Assembly: GCF_900111455.1 (NCBI RefSeq)
Contig: NZ_FOIE01000001.1
Span: 446,376-510,375, forward strand
Direction of reading: 5' to 3'
DNA: 64,000 nt
DNA from: Geodermatophilus poikilotrophus
GTDB lineage: Bacteria; Actinomycetota; Actinomycetes; Mycobacteriales; Geodermatophilaceae
The position numbers and the translations under genes are program-made. This document shows positions 1 to 9,036 of the stretch, one piece after another (the first letter of the stretch is position 1; each line of letters opens with the position of its first letter). A model generated the notes under the pieces. It saw only the letters and a program-made list of their open reading frames with translations, made no database searches and had not been told where the DNA came from.

Positions 1-319
<319 letters not shown>

Positions 320-1210
320 GTGTCGCGCACCACGAGGCGTCATGCAGCGTGGCTGGAGCTCGTCGGCGACATCCTGCAGGGGCAGCCCGGAGCGGCGGAG
401 TTCCCCCACGCGCAGGTGGCGGACCTGCTCATCGAGTCCTTCGATGCGGCCTGCTGCTCGTTGAACGTCGTCGACCGCGCCTGGGTGGACCACGTCGTCG
501 GGGGCTGGCCGGTCGGCTTCCTGCCGATGGCGCCGCCGTCCGGTGTCCTCCCCGACGCCACCACGCACCCGCTCATCCGCTGGTACGCCGTCACGGGCAG
601 CTCCGCACCGCAGAGCCTGGGCCGGGTGCCGCGCGCGGTCGCCGGTCCGAGGCTGTGCGCCGAGTGGTCGGCCTTCGCCCGTCCCTTCGGCATCACCCAC
701 CAGCTCGCGCTCCCCCTGCGGGTGGGAGAGGGGATCGAGTCGTACGTCGTCAGCCGTCCCGACGACGACTACGACGACGCCGATGCCGACCTGGCTGCCC
801 TGGTCCTCCCCGCGCTGGCTGCGCTCGTCCGCCAGCACCGGGTGCTCCGTGACGTGCCGGCGGAGCAGTACGACTGCGCCTACGGCATCCGCTTGACCAG
901 ACGCGAGTTCGCCGTCCTCAGGCTCCTCGGGGAGGGGCTCACCGCTCAGGCGATCGCCCGGCGTCTGCGGACCTCCCCCCGGACGGTGCACAAGCACCTC
1001 GAGCACCTGTACCGCAAGCTCGGCGTGCGCGACCGGCTGATGGCGGTCCAGCGGGCTCGCGACGCCGGCCTGCTGACCGCGCCCCCCGAGCCGGGCGGAC
1101 GACGCGGGACCCCGGATCACACCCTGTTGATCCCCTCCCCCCGCACCGGGGACCACCTCCCCGCTGCGCCGGCGCTGACGAGCGCTCCCCCCGCCCGCCC
1201 CGCTGGATGA
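320..1210 (+). CDS. LuxR-family transcriptional regulator
   Basis: A 296-residue DNA-binding regulator with a C-terminal LuxR/GerE helix-turn-helix at about residues 192-255. The signature runs from LTRREFAVLRLLGEG to SPRTVHKHLEHLYRKLGV. The N-terminal ~180 residues may form a sensory (GAF-like) domain, but I recognise no specific ligand motif. There is no phospho-acceptor receiver domain, so it is not a classical response regulator. The GTG at 320 is chosen because the open frame upstream is low-complexity. A proline-rich tail of about 40 residues follows the helix-turn-helix. It converges on the carotenoid oxygenase gene. Its target is unknown. Confidence 0.75.
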   Translation: MSRTTRRHAAWLELVGDILQGQPGAAEFPHAQVADLLIESFDAACCSLNVVDRAWVDHVVGGWPVGFLPMAPPSGVLPDATTHPLIRWYAVTGSSAPQSLGRVPRAVAGPRLCAEWSAFARPFGITHQLALPLRVGEGIESYVVSRPDDDYDDADADLAALVLPALAALVRQHRVLRDVPAEQYDCAYGIRLTRREFAVLRLLGEGLTAQAIARRLRTSPRTVHKHLEHLYRKLGVRDRLMAVQRARDAGLLTAPPEPGGRRGTPDHTLLIPSPRTGDHLPAAPALTSAPPARPAG

Positions 1211-1237
1211 CGCCCGGGCGACCGTCTGGCCCGCTCC

Positions 1238-2623
1238 TCACCCGTCGGCGACCCAGCTGCCGTGGAAGCCGAGCGGGACCCGCGCCGGGAGGTGGACGGT
1301 GGCGACGGGTGGCCCGCCGAAGTCCTGCGCCGCCAGGACCACCAGGTCGGTGGCTCCGCGGTCGGGGTCGTGCACGAAGGCCAGGACGTGGCCGTCGTCC
1401 TCGTCCGCGTCCGGCGTCGACGGGGCGAACACGGCCTCGCCGATCATGGCGTCCCTCGGGAAGCGGTGCTCCTCGACCGTTCCGGCGACCAGGTCGTGCT
1501 TGAGCAGCGCATCGGCGAACGCGGCGTCCTGGAAGGTCCCGTCCAGCTGCACGGTGCCCCGGTCGAGCTGCCCCGTCGTCGCGCTGTACCCGTAGCGGTG
1601 CGCCCGGGAGACGACCCGCTCGTCGACGCGCGGGAACTCCTGCGGGCGGTCGTCGAGGCTCTGCCGGGTCACCCGTCCGGCGCCCGGGTCGACCGTCCAG
1701 CGCTCCAGCGTGAGCGGGCCCCCGCTGCTCAGGGCCGACACGTCGAACGAGCCCCCGTAGCGGCACAGGTCGACGACGACCCGGTCCCCGTCGTCGTAGG
1801 CGTTGAGCGTGTGGAAGACCCAGCACGGGTCCACCTCGAACCAGCGGGCGGCGCGGGTCGTCCCCGCCCGGGGCAGCAGGCCGACGCGGGGCTGGTGGGA
1901 CGGGTTCCAGGTGTAGGGCAGCTGCGCGCCGGCCGCCGCCGCGTCCATGCTGAAGGTGACCGGCAGGTCGAGCAGGACCACGTACCTCTCGGTCAGGGCG
2001 AAGTCGTGCACCATCGGCCCGTCCACGACCGGGACGTCGGTGGTGCCGCTGACCCTGCCGTCGGGACCGAGGACGACGTGCTGCAGGTGGTCCCAGCCCC
2101 AGAAGTATGCGACGGCGTGCAGCTCCCCGGTCCGCCGGTCGAGTCTGGTGTGCGCCGCGTAGCCGCCGGGCAGCGTGCCGTCGAAGTCGCACGGGCCGAC
2201 GGTGTCGAGTTCGTCGGTGAGCTCGTACGGCAGCGCGCCGGCCTCGACGGTGGCCAGGGTGCGCCCGGCGTGGGCGATGACGTGGGTGTTGGCGGCGAAG
2301 TCCATGCCGGCGTGCACGGGCCCGCCCGGCCACCGCTCCCCCAGCGCCTCGGCCACGTGCCGCGATCGGACCCAGCGGTTGCGGTACCACTCGGCCCGGC
2401 CGTCGCGCAGCCGGACGCCGTGCACCATGCCGGCACCGAGGAACCAGTGCGAGCCGGGATCGTCCGAGCCCAGCGGGTTGGGCCCGTTGCGCAGGTAGCG
2501 TCCGTCCAGGCCGGCGGGCAGGCGCCCGGTCACCGGGAGGTCGAACGCCGTGATCTCCTCCGTCACCGGCGCATACGGGCCCTGGAGGTACGGGCTGCGG
2601 TCGAGCATCGGGCGGTCGGTCAT
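1238..2623 (-). CDS. Carotenoid oxygenase (RPE65/CCD family)
   Basis: A 461-residue member of the iron(II)-dependent carotenoid cleavage oxygenase family. These enzymes split carotenoids or related stilbenes at a double bond with O2. The four iron-binding histidines of the seven-bladed propeller are visible: H158 (AHTRLD), H206 (VHDFAL), H271 (FHTLNAY) and H454 near the C-terminus (FHGSWV). The N-terminal signature RYLRNGPNP is typical. The ATG start lies behind a GGGAGG ribosome-binding site. No carotenoid biosynthesis gene is adjacent, so the substrate (apocarotenoid or lignostilbene-like) cannot be told. Length matches the bacterial family, and the gene looks intact. Confidence 0.9.
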   Translation of the reverse strand: MTDRPMLDRSPYLQGPYAPVTEEITAFDLPVTGRLPAGLDGRYLRNGPNPLGSDDPGSHWFLGAGMVHGVRLRDGRAEWYRNRWVRSRHVAEALGERWPGGPVHAGMDFAANTHVIAHAGRTLATVEAGALPYELTDELDTVGPCDFDGTLPGGYAAHTRLDRRTGELHAVAYFWGWDHLQHVVLGPDGRVSGTTDVPVVDGPMVHDFALTERYVVLLDLPVTFSMDAAAAGAQLPYTWNPSHQPRVGLLPRAGTTRAARWFEVDPCWVFHTLNAYDDGDRVVVDLCRYGGSFDVSALSSGGPLTLERWTVDPGAGRVTRQSLDDRPQEFPRVDERVVSRAHRYGYSATTGQLDRGTVQLDGTFQDAAFADALLKHDLVAGTVEEHRFPRDAMIGEAVFAPSTPDADEDDGHVLAFVHDPDRGATDLVVLAAQDFGGPPVATVHLPARVPLGFHGSWVADG

Positions 2624-2871
2624 GGCGGCTGCCTCCCGGCGGACTGTCGGCCCGGACGTCCTCGTCCGCGCCCTCCGCCCCGATCCTGGCCCTCCCGCCC
2701 GCGGGTGGACAGCCCGTGCACGGCGCCGCACCCGACCGGCGGGTCGCTGCCGCCGAGCGGGGGACGACCGCAGCGACGTCCCCTCGCGGGCCCGCGCCTC
2801 GGCCTCCTGGTCACGGACCACCCGTGCGGCCGTCGACCGGTCCAGGGGTGGGCCGGGACGGGCGTGCCGCG

Positions 2872-3144
2872 TCACGCCACCACGCGCGCAGGCGGGTGCG
2901 CACCCGGCTCGCCCTCGGCGACGGTCCAGGCCGTGCGCCCGTGGAGCGGTGGGGTCTTGGTGCCGTCGGTGAACCACACGACAACGCCCCCGTGTGCCTT
3001 GCAGCGCGAGCGCACGACCCGGACCTGGCTGCCCTGCCTGGTCCTGGTCGGCCGGACCAGGGGGAGGCCGAAGTCCGTGCCGACCACGTCGGTGGTCAGG
3101 ACCGGCTCCCCAGCGGGCAGGTGCGACGTCGGGACAGTGGTCAT
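2872..3144 (-). CDS. Small hypothetical protein, possibly SOS-regulated
   Basis: A 90-residue protein that I do not recognise. It has no membrane segment and no signal peptide, one cysteine (SRCKAHGG) and a basic central stretch (RPTRTRQGSQVRVVRSR). The ATG has a good AGGAGG site seven bases upstream. About 75 bases before the start lies a near-perfect LexA-type palindrome, so induction on DNA damage is a fair guess. The gene follows a VOC gene and precedes the carotenoid oxygenase on the same strand, but gaps of about 190 and 250 bases argue against a tight operon. Confidence 0.6.
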   Translation of the reverse strand: MTTVPTSHLPAGEPVLTTDVVGTDFGLPLVRPTRTRQGSQVRVVRSRCKAHGGVVVWFTDGTKTPPLHGRTAWTVAEGEPGAHPPARVVA

Positions 3145-3220
3145 CAGGGCCTCCTGGGCATCGGGTCGACCGGACGACCGGCCCCGGGTCCTCCCCGGCG
3201 AGGGGACCGGCGACGGTCGT

Positions 3221-3236
3221 GCGAACACGTGTTCGA
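3221..3236. promoter_or_regulatory. Candidate LexA (SOS) box
   Basis: GCGAACACGTGTTCGA contains a perfect 14-bp palindrome and matches the actinobacterial LexA consensus TCGAAC-N4-GTTCGA at all but the first base. It sits 77 bases upstream of the minus-strand small gene starting at 3144. No other match this good was noticed while reading the window. Confidence 0.55.
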
Positions 3237-3335
3237 TTGTGCGCCCGGATAGCGACGGATCCGACCTCAGGTCTCCCCCTCTCCGTCGCAGCGCGAGCCG
3301 GCCCCGGTGCCGGGCGCCGACCTGCCCTGAGCGCC

Positions 3336-3680
3336 TCAGCCCGCCTGGCGCAGGCCGATCAGGTTCCCGTCGCCGTCCCTGGCCAGGGCGACGAGGAGCC
3401 CGCCGCCGACGTCGGTGGGGTCCTGCACCGTCTCGGCGCCGGCCTGCACGAGAGCGGCGAGGCTCGCCGCGACGTCGTCCACGTGCCAGTACGCGACCGG
3501 ACCGGACTGCCCGTGCCGGTGGCCGTGCGGGTCCAGGCCGATGGCCTGGCCGTCGGCGTCGAACTGGGCGTAGTACGGCGCGTCCACCACCGGGTCGGCA
3601 CCGAGCAGGGCGCTGAACAGCGCCTTCGCGCGGGTCAGGTCGGTCACGGGGTAGATGACGGTGCGGATGCCGGTCGTCAT
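3336..3680 (-). CDS. VOC-family (glyoxalase/bleomycin resistance-like) protein
   Basis: A 114-residue single vicinal-oxygen-chelate domain. The N-terminus (TVIYPVTDLTRAKALFSALLG) and the end (DGDGNLIGLRQAG) are the conserved edges of the fold. Such proteins are metal-dependent lyases, dioxygenases or binding proteins, and the substrate cannot be read from sequence. The ATG has an AGGAG site. The gene is divergent from an ECF sigma factor with only 72 bases between starts. This arrangement is typical of SnoaL-tailed ECF factors and a cognate small enzyme, so the sigma factor probably drives it. Confidence 0.85.
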   Translation of the reverse strand: MTTGIRTVIYPVTDLTRAKALFSALLGADPVVDAPYYAQFDADGQAIGLDPHGHRHGQSGPVAYWHVDDVAASLAALVQAGAETVQDPTDVGGGLLVALARDGDGNLIGLRQAG

Positions 3681-3752
3681 GGTGTGCTCCTGGGATCGTC
3701 GGGTTCGGGTCTGCCACCTCGGTGACACCCGCCGACCGAGGGATGTGACGAC

Positions 3753-4616
3753 ATGGACGGGAACGACGTCCTCGCCGCGCAGTTCGAGGTGCACCGCCAC
3801 CGGCTGACCGCCGTGGCCTCCCGCCTGCTCGGCTCCCGCGCGGAGGCCGAGGACGCCGTCCAGGAGGCCTGGCTGCGGGTCAGCCGGGTCGGCAGCGCGG
3901 AGGTGGAGAACCTCGGCGGCTGGCTGACGACCGTGGTGGCCCGGGTGGCGCTCAACCAGCTGCGCGCCCGGGCCGGCCGGCGCGAGGACCCCCTCGACGG
4001 CGCGCCGCCGGCCCGCCTGCACGCCGTCGCCGACCCCGCCGAGGAGGTGGTGCTCGCGGACTCCGTCGGGTCGGCGCTGCTCGTCGTGCTCGACCGGCTC
4101 ACTCCCGACGAGCGGCTGGCCTTCGTCCTGCACGATCTCTTCGACGTGCCCTTCGACGAGATCGCGCCGATCGTCGACCGGTCCCCCGCCGCCGCCCGGC
4201 AGCTGGCCAGCCGCGCCCGGCGCCGCGTGCGCGGGGCCGAGCTGCCCGACGCTGTCGAGCGGCGCCGCGAGGTGGTCGCGGCCTTCCTCGACGCATCGCG
4301 CAACGGCGACTTCTCCGCCCTGCTCGAGCTCCTCCACCCCGAGGCGGTGCTGCGGTCCGACGCCGTCGCCGCGCAGATGGGTGCCGCCGCCGAGGTGCGC
4401 GGGGCGATCGGGGTCGCCCGGTTCCTCTCCGGCCGGGCGCGGGCCGCGCGGCTGGTGCTGGTCGACGGCGTACCGGGCGCGGTGTGGTCCCTGAGGGGGA
4501 CGCCGCAGGTGGTCTTCGCCTTCACCGTCGGGGACGGCGTCGTGACCGCGATCGACCTGCTCGCCGCCCCGGAGACGCTGGCGGGCCTGGACCTGCAGCC
4601 CCTCGGGCAGCGGTAG
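3753..4616 (+). CDS. ECF sigma factor with SnoaL-like C-terminal domain (SigJ/ECF41-like)
   Basis: A 287-residue RNA polymerase sigma factor. Region 2 covers about residues 5-75 (RLLGSRAEAEDAVQEAWLRV), and region 4 about 105-160 (LTPDERLAFVLHDLFDVPFDEIAPIV). A C-terminal ~120-residue SnoaL/NTF2-like extension follows. Extensions of this type modulate the activity of SigJ/ECF41 factors in place of an anti-sigma factor. The DGGGK motif of classical ECF41 is not present (the site reads HPEAVLRSDA), so I place it near SigJ. It is divergent from the VOC gene, its likely target. A TGTCACC on the minus strand at 3727-3721 resembles an ECF41 -35 element, but this is weak. Confidence 0.88.
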   Translation: MDGNDVLAAQFEVHRHRLTAVASRLLGSRAEAEDAVQEAWLRVSRVGSAEVENLGGWLTTVVARVALNQLRARAGRREDPLDGAPPARLHAVADPAEEVVLADSVGSALLVVLDRLTPDERLAFVLHDLFDVPFDEIAPIVDRSPAAARQLASRARRRVRGAELPDAVERRREVVAAFLDASRNGDFSALLELLHPEAVLRSDAVAAQMGAAAEVRGAIGVARFLSGRARAARLVLVDGVPGAVWSLRGTPQVVFAFTVGDGVVTAIDLLAAPETLAGLDLQPLGQR

Positions 4617-4624
4617 CCGTCCGC

Positions 4625-6259
4625 TCAGGGTGCGGGCAGGGGCAGCCGCAAGACGATCTCGCCGTCGTCCTCCTCGCCGGTCGGCCGGAAGCCGAACCGC
4701 TCGTAGAAGGGCCACGGTCCGCCCTTGCCGGGCTCGTAGCTGGTCAGCAGCTCGGTACCGCCGTCGGCCCGCACCAGGTCGACGAGCTGCGTCAGCACCG
4801 CCCGGCCGATCCCGCGTCCCTGGTACCGCTTGTCGATCAGCAGCCGCCACAGGAAGTGGCGCCCGCGGTAGCGGCCCCGCCGCGGCTTCCAGGAGAGCAT
4901 CACGAAGCCGACCGGCTCGTCGCCGCAGTACACCGCCCGGTACCAGGGTTCGGCCTTCGGCGTCCCGGCGGCGTCCCGCAGCGAGCGGGACACCGAAGCG
5001 ACGAACCGCTTCTGGCGACCTCGGACGCGCAGCGCGCGGACCGCCTCGCGGTTGTCGTCGGTGATCTCCCGCAGGTGCACGTCCGGGGACGCCGCGCCGC
5101 GCGCCGCCGACCCGGCCGGCGGCTCCTGCGCCGAGGGCACACCACCCGTGTCGGGCGCCGATCCGCCCGGCGCACCCGGCAGCCGGACCACGTCGGCGAG
5201 GACGCTCCCGTCGTCGGTCAGCCGGGCCGGGGACGGGCTGTCGTAGACGACCAGCAGGCGCGGGCCGTCGGCCGGACCGAGCACCCCGATGCCCTCGGCG
5301 TGGTCGTGCCCGTCGCCGTAGGGCAGGTCGAGCTCCCGCGTGAGCAGGTCGCCGCGGACCACCTGCGGCGAGTCCGCCCGCAGCGCCCCGTGCCAGCGGT
5401 AGACGTGCACCGGCCCGTCGAGGTCCATCGTCGGCCCGGCCAGCACGAGCAGGTCGTCGCCGTGCGGGCAGAGGTCCCGCACTCCGAGACCGCGCAGCCG
5501 CAGGACGTGCTTGCGGTACGGGCGGCTGTCCTCGAACGCGGTCAGGCGCAGCCGCTCCGGCGCGTCGGGGTCGACCTCGGGGCGCAGCTCCAGCACCACG
5601 GCCCAGCCGCGCAGCACCGGCCCGCGCAGGCCCAGGTACACCCGCGGACCGGCGACGGCGATGCCCTCGACGTCCAGCCCGTTGTCCTTGCCCGGCAGCG
5701 GCAGGAACGCGCCGAGGTGCTCGTCGTCGGCCAGGACGTCCCGCAGGTCGGTGCCGTGCAGGCCGAACGACGCGGCACGGTGCCGGACCCCGCCCTGCTC
5801 GAGTTCGCGCACCACGGTCGGCAGGCCGTCCACCACGCCGACCGGCAGCCGGACGAGGAGCTGGCGGTTGGGCTGGCCGGTGACCGCGGCCAGCCGGCGC
5901 AGGGCCTTGTCGCCGCTGTGCCCGGTCTTGATCTGCTTGCGGCGCAGGCTGTGCGACCCGACCGCCCACAGGAAGCAGCCGTCCCGGGCCAGGCCCTCGA
6001 TGTCGGCCTCGTCCTCCTCGTCCTCCTCGTCCCCGGGAGCCGGCAGCTCCACCAGGTCGGCGAGGCGGAAGCCGGTCTGCTGCGCGTAGCGGTGCGGCTC
6101 GCCCGGAGCGTCGGCGACCAGCCGCTCGATCGTCGCGGTCTCGTCACCGGCGACCCAGAGGGCTGCGCCGTCGCTGCGCACGGCCGAGAGGTTGCTGTGG
6201 GTGCCGGCCGTCCGCGCCGACTCGTCGAACTGCAGCCGGACCGTCCGTTCCACGGTCAT
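4625..6259 (-). CDS. DUF3616 protein fused to GNAT acetyltransferase
   Basis: A 544-residue two-part protein. Residues ~1-370 match the DUF3616 type, a beta-propeller-like domain of unknown function with repeats such as LDVEGIAVAGPRVYLGLRG and DLCPHGDDLLVLAG. It contains an acidic run (GDEEDEEDEADIEG). A Gly/Pro/Ala-rich linker of about 35 residues leads to a GNAT N-acetyltransferase at ~405-544. That domain shows the acetyl-CoA-binding loop in KRYQGRGIGRAVL and the C-terminal PFYERFGFRPTGEE. The acetyltransferase resembles the spermidine/PaiA/BltD branch. There is no signal peptide. The gene is convergent with the sigma factor with an 8-base gap. Joining these two domains in one frame is unusual, and a frameshift joining two genes cannot be excluded without reads. 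Confidence 0.8.
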   Translation of the reverse strand: MTVERTVRLQFDESARTAGTHSNLSAVRSDGAALWVAGDETATIERLVADAPGEPHRYAQQTGFRLADLVELPAPGDEEDEEDEADIEGLARDGCFLWAVGSHSLRRKQIKTGHSGDKALRRLAAVTGQPNRQLLVRLPVGVVDGLPTVVRELEQGGVRHRAASFGLHGTDLRDVLADDEHLGAFLPLPGKDNGLDVEGIAVAGPRVYLGLRGPVLRGWAVVLELRPEVDPDAPERLRLTAFEDSRPYRKHVLRLRGLGVRDLCPHGDDLLVLAGPTMDLDGPVHVYRWHGALRADSPQVVRGDLLTRELDLPYGDGHDHAEGIGVLGPADGPRLLVVYDSPSPARLTDDGSVLADVVRLPGAPGGSAPDTGGVPSAQEPPAGSAARGAASPDVHLREITDDNREAVRALRVRGRQKRFVASVSRSLRDAAGTPKAEPWYRAVYCGDEPVGFVMLSWKPRRGRYRGRHFLWRLLIDKRYQGRGIGRAVLTQLVDLVRADGGTELLTSYEPGKGGPWPFYERFGFRPTGEEDDGEIVLRLPLPAP

Positions 6260-6317
6260 GCCCCACCCTGGCACGGGGACGGCCGGGCGGACGCCGTCCC
6301 GGACGTGGCGGCCGGGG

Positions 6318-7511
6318 TCAGGTTGCTCGCCGGCCCGCGCGCCAGACCTGCGCGATGTCCCGGGTCCGGGTGATGTCGAGCCCGGGGTCGCCGTGGACGA
6401 GCACGAGGTCGGCGCGCATCCCCGGGGTGAGCGCTCCCCGGTCGGGGAGGCCGAGTGCGGCGGCCGGAGCACTGGTCGCTGCGGTCAGGGCCGCGGCCGG
6501 GGACAGGCCGGCCGCGACCAGCAGGGAGAGCTCGTCGTGCAGGCTGGCTCCGTGGGCGGTGCCCGGGCTGGACGCGTCGGTGCCGGCCAGGATCCGCCGG
6601 CCTGCCCGGTGCAGCGCGTCGACGGTCGACATCGCGTGGCCCAGGTCGGCCCGGGCGCCCGGCGCGGCCGGGAACTCCATCTCCAGGACGGCACGCCGGC
6701 GCGGGTCCAGGAGCGGACCCAGGTGGGGATCGGCGGCCAGGGCGCGTCCTCGGTCATGGCCGGCGCGGGCAGCGAGCGAGGTGAGCGTGGGGATCACGAA
6801 CACGTCGCGGTGCGCGACGGCGTCGAGGAACCGCGGCGCGGGCGGCTCGTCCAGGAACAGGTGGGCCAGCCCGTCGACGCCCGCGCCGACGGCGACGAGC
6901 GCGTGCGCCTGCGTGAGGACGTGGGCGACGACGAGGAGGTCGCGTGCGTGCGCCGCGTCGACCAGCGCCCGCACCGTGCCGGCGGTCAGGGTGGGGCACG
7001 GGTGCCCGGACGTCGTGCCGTCCTCCAGGACCACCTTGAGGAACGAGGAGCCCTCCGCGACCCGGGCCGCGACGAAGTCCTCGGCCGCGTCCGGTCCGGC
7101 CACCGTGGGGAACGGCGCCAGCAGGCCGCGCTCGACCAGCCGGGTCGGGTGCCCCCCGGGAGCGGTGGCTCCGGTGCCGGCCGAGCGCAGATCGGCCATG
7201 CCGGGGTCGGCCGTCGCCTGCTGCCGCAGCGCCCCGATGAGGCCGGGGTCGCCGAACATGTCCACCTCCGTGGTGACCCCCGCCCGCAACGCCACCTGCA
7301 GGTCACCGGGAGAGACGTGCACGTGAGCGTCGACCAGGCCGGGCAGCACGGTGTCCCCGTGCGCCTCCACGACCGGCACCCCCGCGGGAGGGGTCAGCCG
7401 CTCGGCGAGCGCAGCGACGCGTCCCTCCCGGACGAGCAGGCAGCCGGGCCCGTGGAAGCGGTGCCCGTCGAAGAGCTCGGCCCCCCGGATCAGGACGTCG
7501 TCCGGCGCCAT
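6318..7511 (-). CDS. Amidohydrolase-family metal-dependent hydrolase
   Basis: A 397-residue enzyme of the imidazolonepropionase/prolidase-like amidohydrolase group, predicted cytosolic. Metal-binding signatures are in order: the HxH in LPGLVDAHVHVSPG, a lysine in FLKVVLEDG that could be carbamylated, His in VVAHVLTQAH and GVDGLAHLFL, and the catalytic Asp in LAGTDASSPG. The family hydrolyses cyclic amides, dipeptides or related bonds, and the substrate is not predictable. The ATG has a GGAGG site. It diverges from a GDPD gene across about 215 bases in which no clear operator is seen. Confidence 0.85.
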   Translation of the reverse strand: MAPDDVLIRGAELFDGHRFHGPGCLLVREGRVAALAERLTPPAGVPVVEAHGDTVLPGLVDAHVHVSPGDLQVALRAGVTTEVDMFGDPGLIGALRQQATADPGMADLRSAGTGATAPGGHPTRLVERGLLAPFPTVAGPDAAEDFVAARVAEGSSFLKVVLEDGTTSGHPCPTLTAGTVRALVDAAHARDLLVVAHVLTQAHALVAVGAGVDGLAHLFLDEPPAPRFLDAVAHRDVFVIPTLTSLAARAGHDRGRALAADPHLGPLLDPRRRAVLEMEFPAAPGARADLGHAMSTVDALHRAGRRILAGTDASSPGTAHGASLHDELSLLVAAGLSPAAALTAATSAPAAALGLPDRGALTPGMRADLVLVHGDPGLDITRTRDIAQVWRAGRRAT

Positions 7512-7728
7512 CGCCGCCTCCCCTCCCCGAGCCCCCGGTACCACGGCACGGCTCGTGGGGAGCCTGCTCACCGCTGCGGTCCCCGGCCACCGCGGGGGCA
7601 CGGCAGCCGGCTCCGTGCGCCGGAGACCTGCTGCGCGGCCGACGCCCTCGTTGCCCTCGGGCGCGCCGCGGGCAGGAACGGAGGCCGTTCGGCCCCACCC
7701 CGCGCGGTCGGGGCCCCAGGATCACCCC

Positions 7729-9036
7729 GTGGACTTCGCCCACCTGACCCGGCCGTTCGTCATCGCCCACCGCGGCGGGGCCATGCAGGTGCCCGAGCAC
7801 ACGTTGGAGGGCTACCGCGTGGCGGTGGGCCAGGGCCTGCCGGTCATCGAGCAGGACGTCGCCACGCTCGCCGACGGCGGCCTCGGGGTCATGCACGACG
7901 GCACCGTGGACCGCATGACCACCTCGAGCGGCAACGTCGCCGACCACACGTCGGTGTCCTGGAAGCAGCTCGACATCGACGCCTCGGCCACCCTCGGCGG
8001 AGGCTGGCCCGACGGGTTGCGCCCTCCGCTGTTCGAGGAGGTGCTCACCGAGTTCGGCAACCGCGTCCTCCTGTGCGCCGAGGCCAAGAGCAGCGACGCG
8101 ATGGGGCCGATGATCGACGCACTGGGCCGACGCGGGATCAGCCCGGCGTCCGTCCTGCTCCAGTCCTACGCGCTGGCCGACTGCCTGCTGGCGCGCTCGC
8201 GGGGGTGGGACGTCATCTGGCTGGGGACCACCGACGTCGACCGGGCCGCCGCCGAGGGCATCGGCTGGATCGGTCCGGAGGTGGGCTCCGTGACCCCGGC
8301 GGTGTGCGCCCGGGCGCATGCCGTGGGGATCGAGGTGGCCTGTCACACGGTGAACCGCCGACACCTGCGGGACGTCCTCGTCGCCGACGGCGTGGACGCG
8401 CTGTTCTCCGACGACCCCGTCTACATCGCGGGGGACGCGGCGCGGCGCACCTCGGACCTGTTCGCCCGTCAGGTCTGGCTACCCGGGATGCTGGCGGACA
8501 CCCGCAGGGGCCGGTTCCACGCGGACGACGGTTCGTGGGGCTTCGACGTCTCGGGCACCGCCACCTCCACGCTCATGGGCTTCCTGGCACCGCCGGACCC
8601 GGCCGCGTTCACCCTGCGCCTCGCCCTCCGCGTGGACGAGACCTGCGCCGACGGCCGCACGAGCTGCGGGTGGGTCCTGCTGAGCACCGACGACCACCCG
8701 TACCGGCCGTCGTCCGGTGGGTCGGCCGGCGTGAACGGTTACCTGTTCCTGCTGCGCGGGGACGGCAGCCTGGACGTCCAGCGGGTCGTCGAGGGGATCG
8801 CCGCTCCGCTGGCGTCCTCGACGGGGGCGACGGGGCTGACGATGGGCAGCTACGTGCCGCTCCGCATCACCGTCACCGGTTCGGGCCTCCTCTTCGCCCG
8901 CGACGGTCGCGCCGACGCCGACGCCGACGCCGACGCGACCGTGACCGTCGCGGACGCCACCCACCGTCCCGTGCCCGTCGTCCACCTCGGCGGCGCGTTC
9001 GCCGGGGCGCGGTTCAAGGACGTGGTGTTCACGTGA
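7729..9036 (+). CDS. Glycerophosphodiester phosphodiesterase with C-terminal beta-rich domain
   Basis: A 435-residue protein. The N-terminal ~235 residues are a GDPD TIM-barrel: FVIAHRGG, VPEHTLEGY, IEQDVATLADGG and MHDGTVDR carry the catalytic His pair and metal-binding Glu/Asp. It should hydrolyse glycerophosphodiesters to sn-glycerol-3-phosphate plus an alcohol. The last ~200 residues look like a concanavalin/LamG-type beta-sandwich (GFDVSGTATSTLMGFLAPP). No signal peptide is visible. The GTG start at 7729 is preceded by AGGATC at about -10 spacing, so a leaderless transcript is possible. The stop overlaps the next start (GTGA). Confidence 0.85.
   Translation: MDFAHLTRPFVIAHRGGAMQVPEHTLEGYRVAVGQGLPVIEQDVATLADGGLGVMHDGTVDRMTTSSGNVADHTSVSWKQLDIDASATLGGGWPDGLRPPLFEEVLTEFGNRVLLCAEAKSSDAMGPMIDALGRRGISPASVLLQSYALADCLLARSRGWDVIWLGTTDVDRAAAEGIGWIGPEVGSVTPAVCARAHAVGIEVACHTVNRRHLRDVLVADGVDALFSDDPVYIAGDAARRTSDLFARQVWLPGMLADTRRGRFHADDGSWGFDVSGTATSTLMGFLAPPDPAAFTLRLALRVDETCADGRTSCGWVLLSTDDHPYRPSSGGSAGVNGYLFLLRGDGSLDVQRVVEGIAAPLASSTGATGLTMGSYVPLRITVTGSGLLFARDGRADADADADATVTVADATHRPVPVVHLGGAFAGARFKDVVFT
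8911..8934 (+). repeat. Four tandem GCCGAC hexamers inside the GDPD gene
   Basis: Four head-to-tail copies of GCCGAC encode an Ala-Asp repeat in a loop of the C-terminal domain. Slippage here would change length by two residues without breaking the frame. Confidence 0.9.

Noticed and set aside
3336..5969. Open frame of 877 codons on the minus strand covering the VOC gene
   Set aside because: Only the last 114 codons form a real protein. The rest is antisense to the sigma factor and out of frame with the DUF3616-GNAT gene, and it is Arg/Pro/Ala low-complexity.
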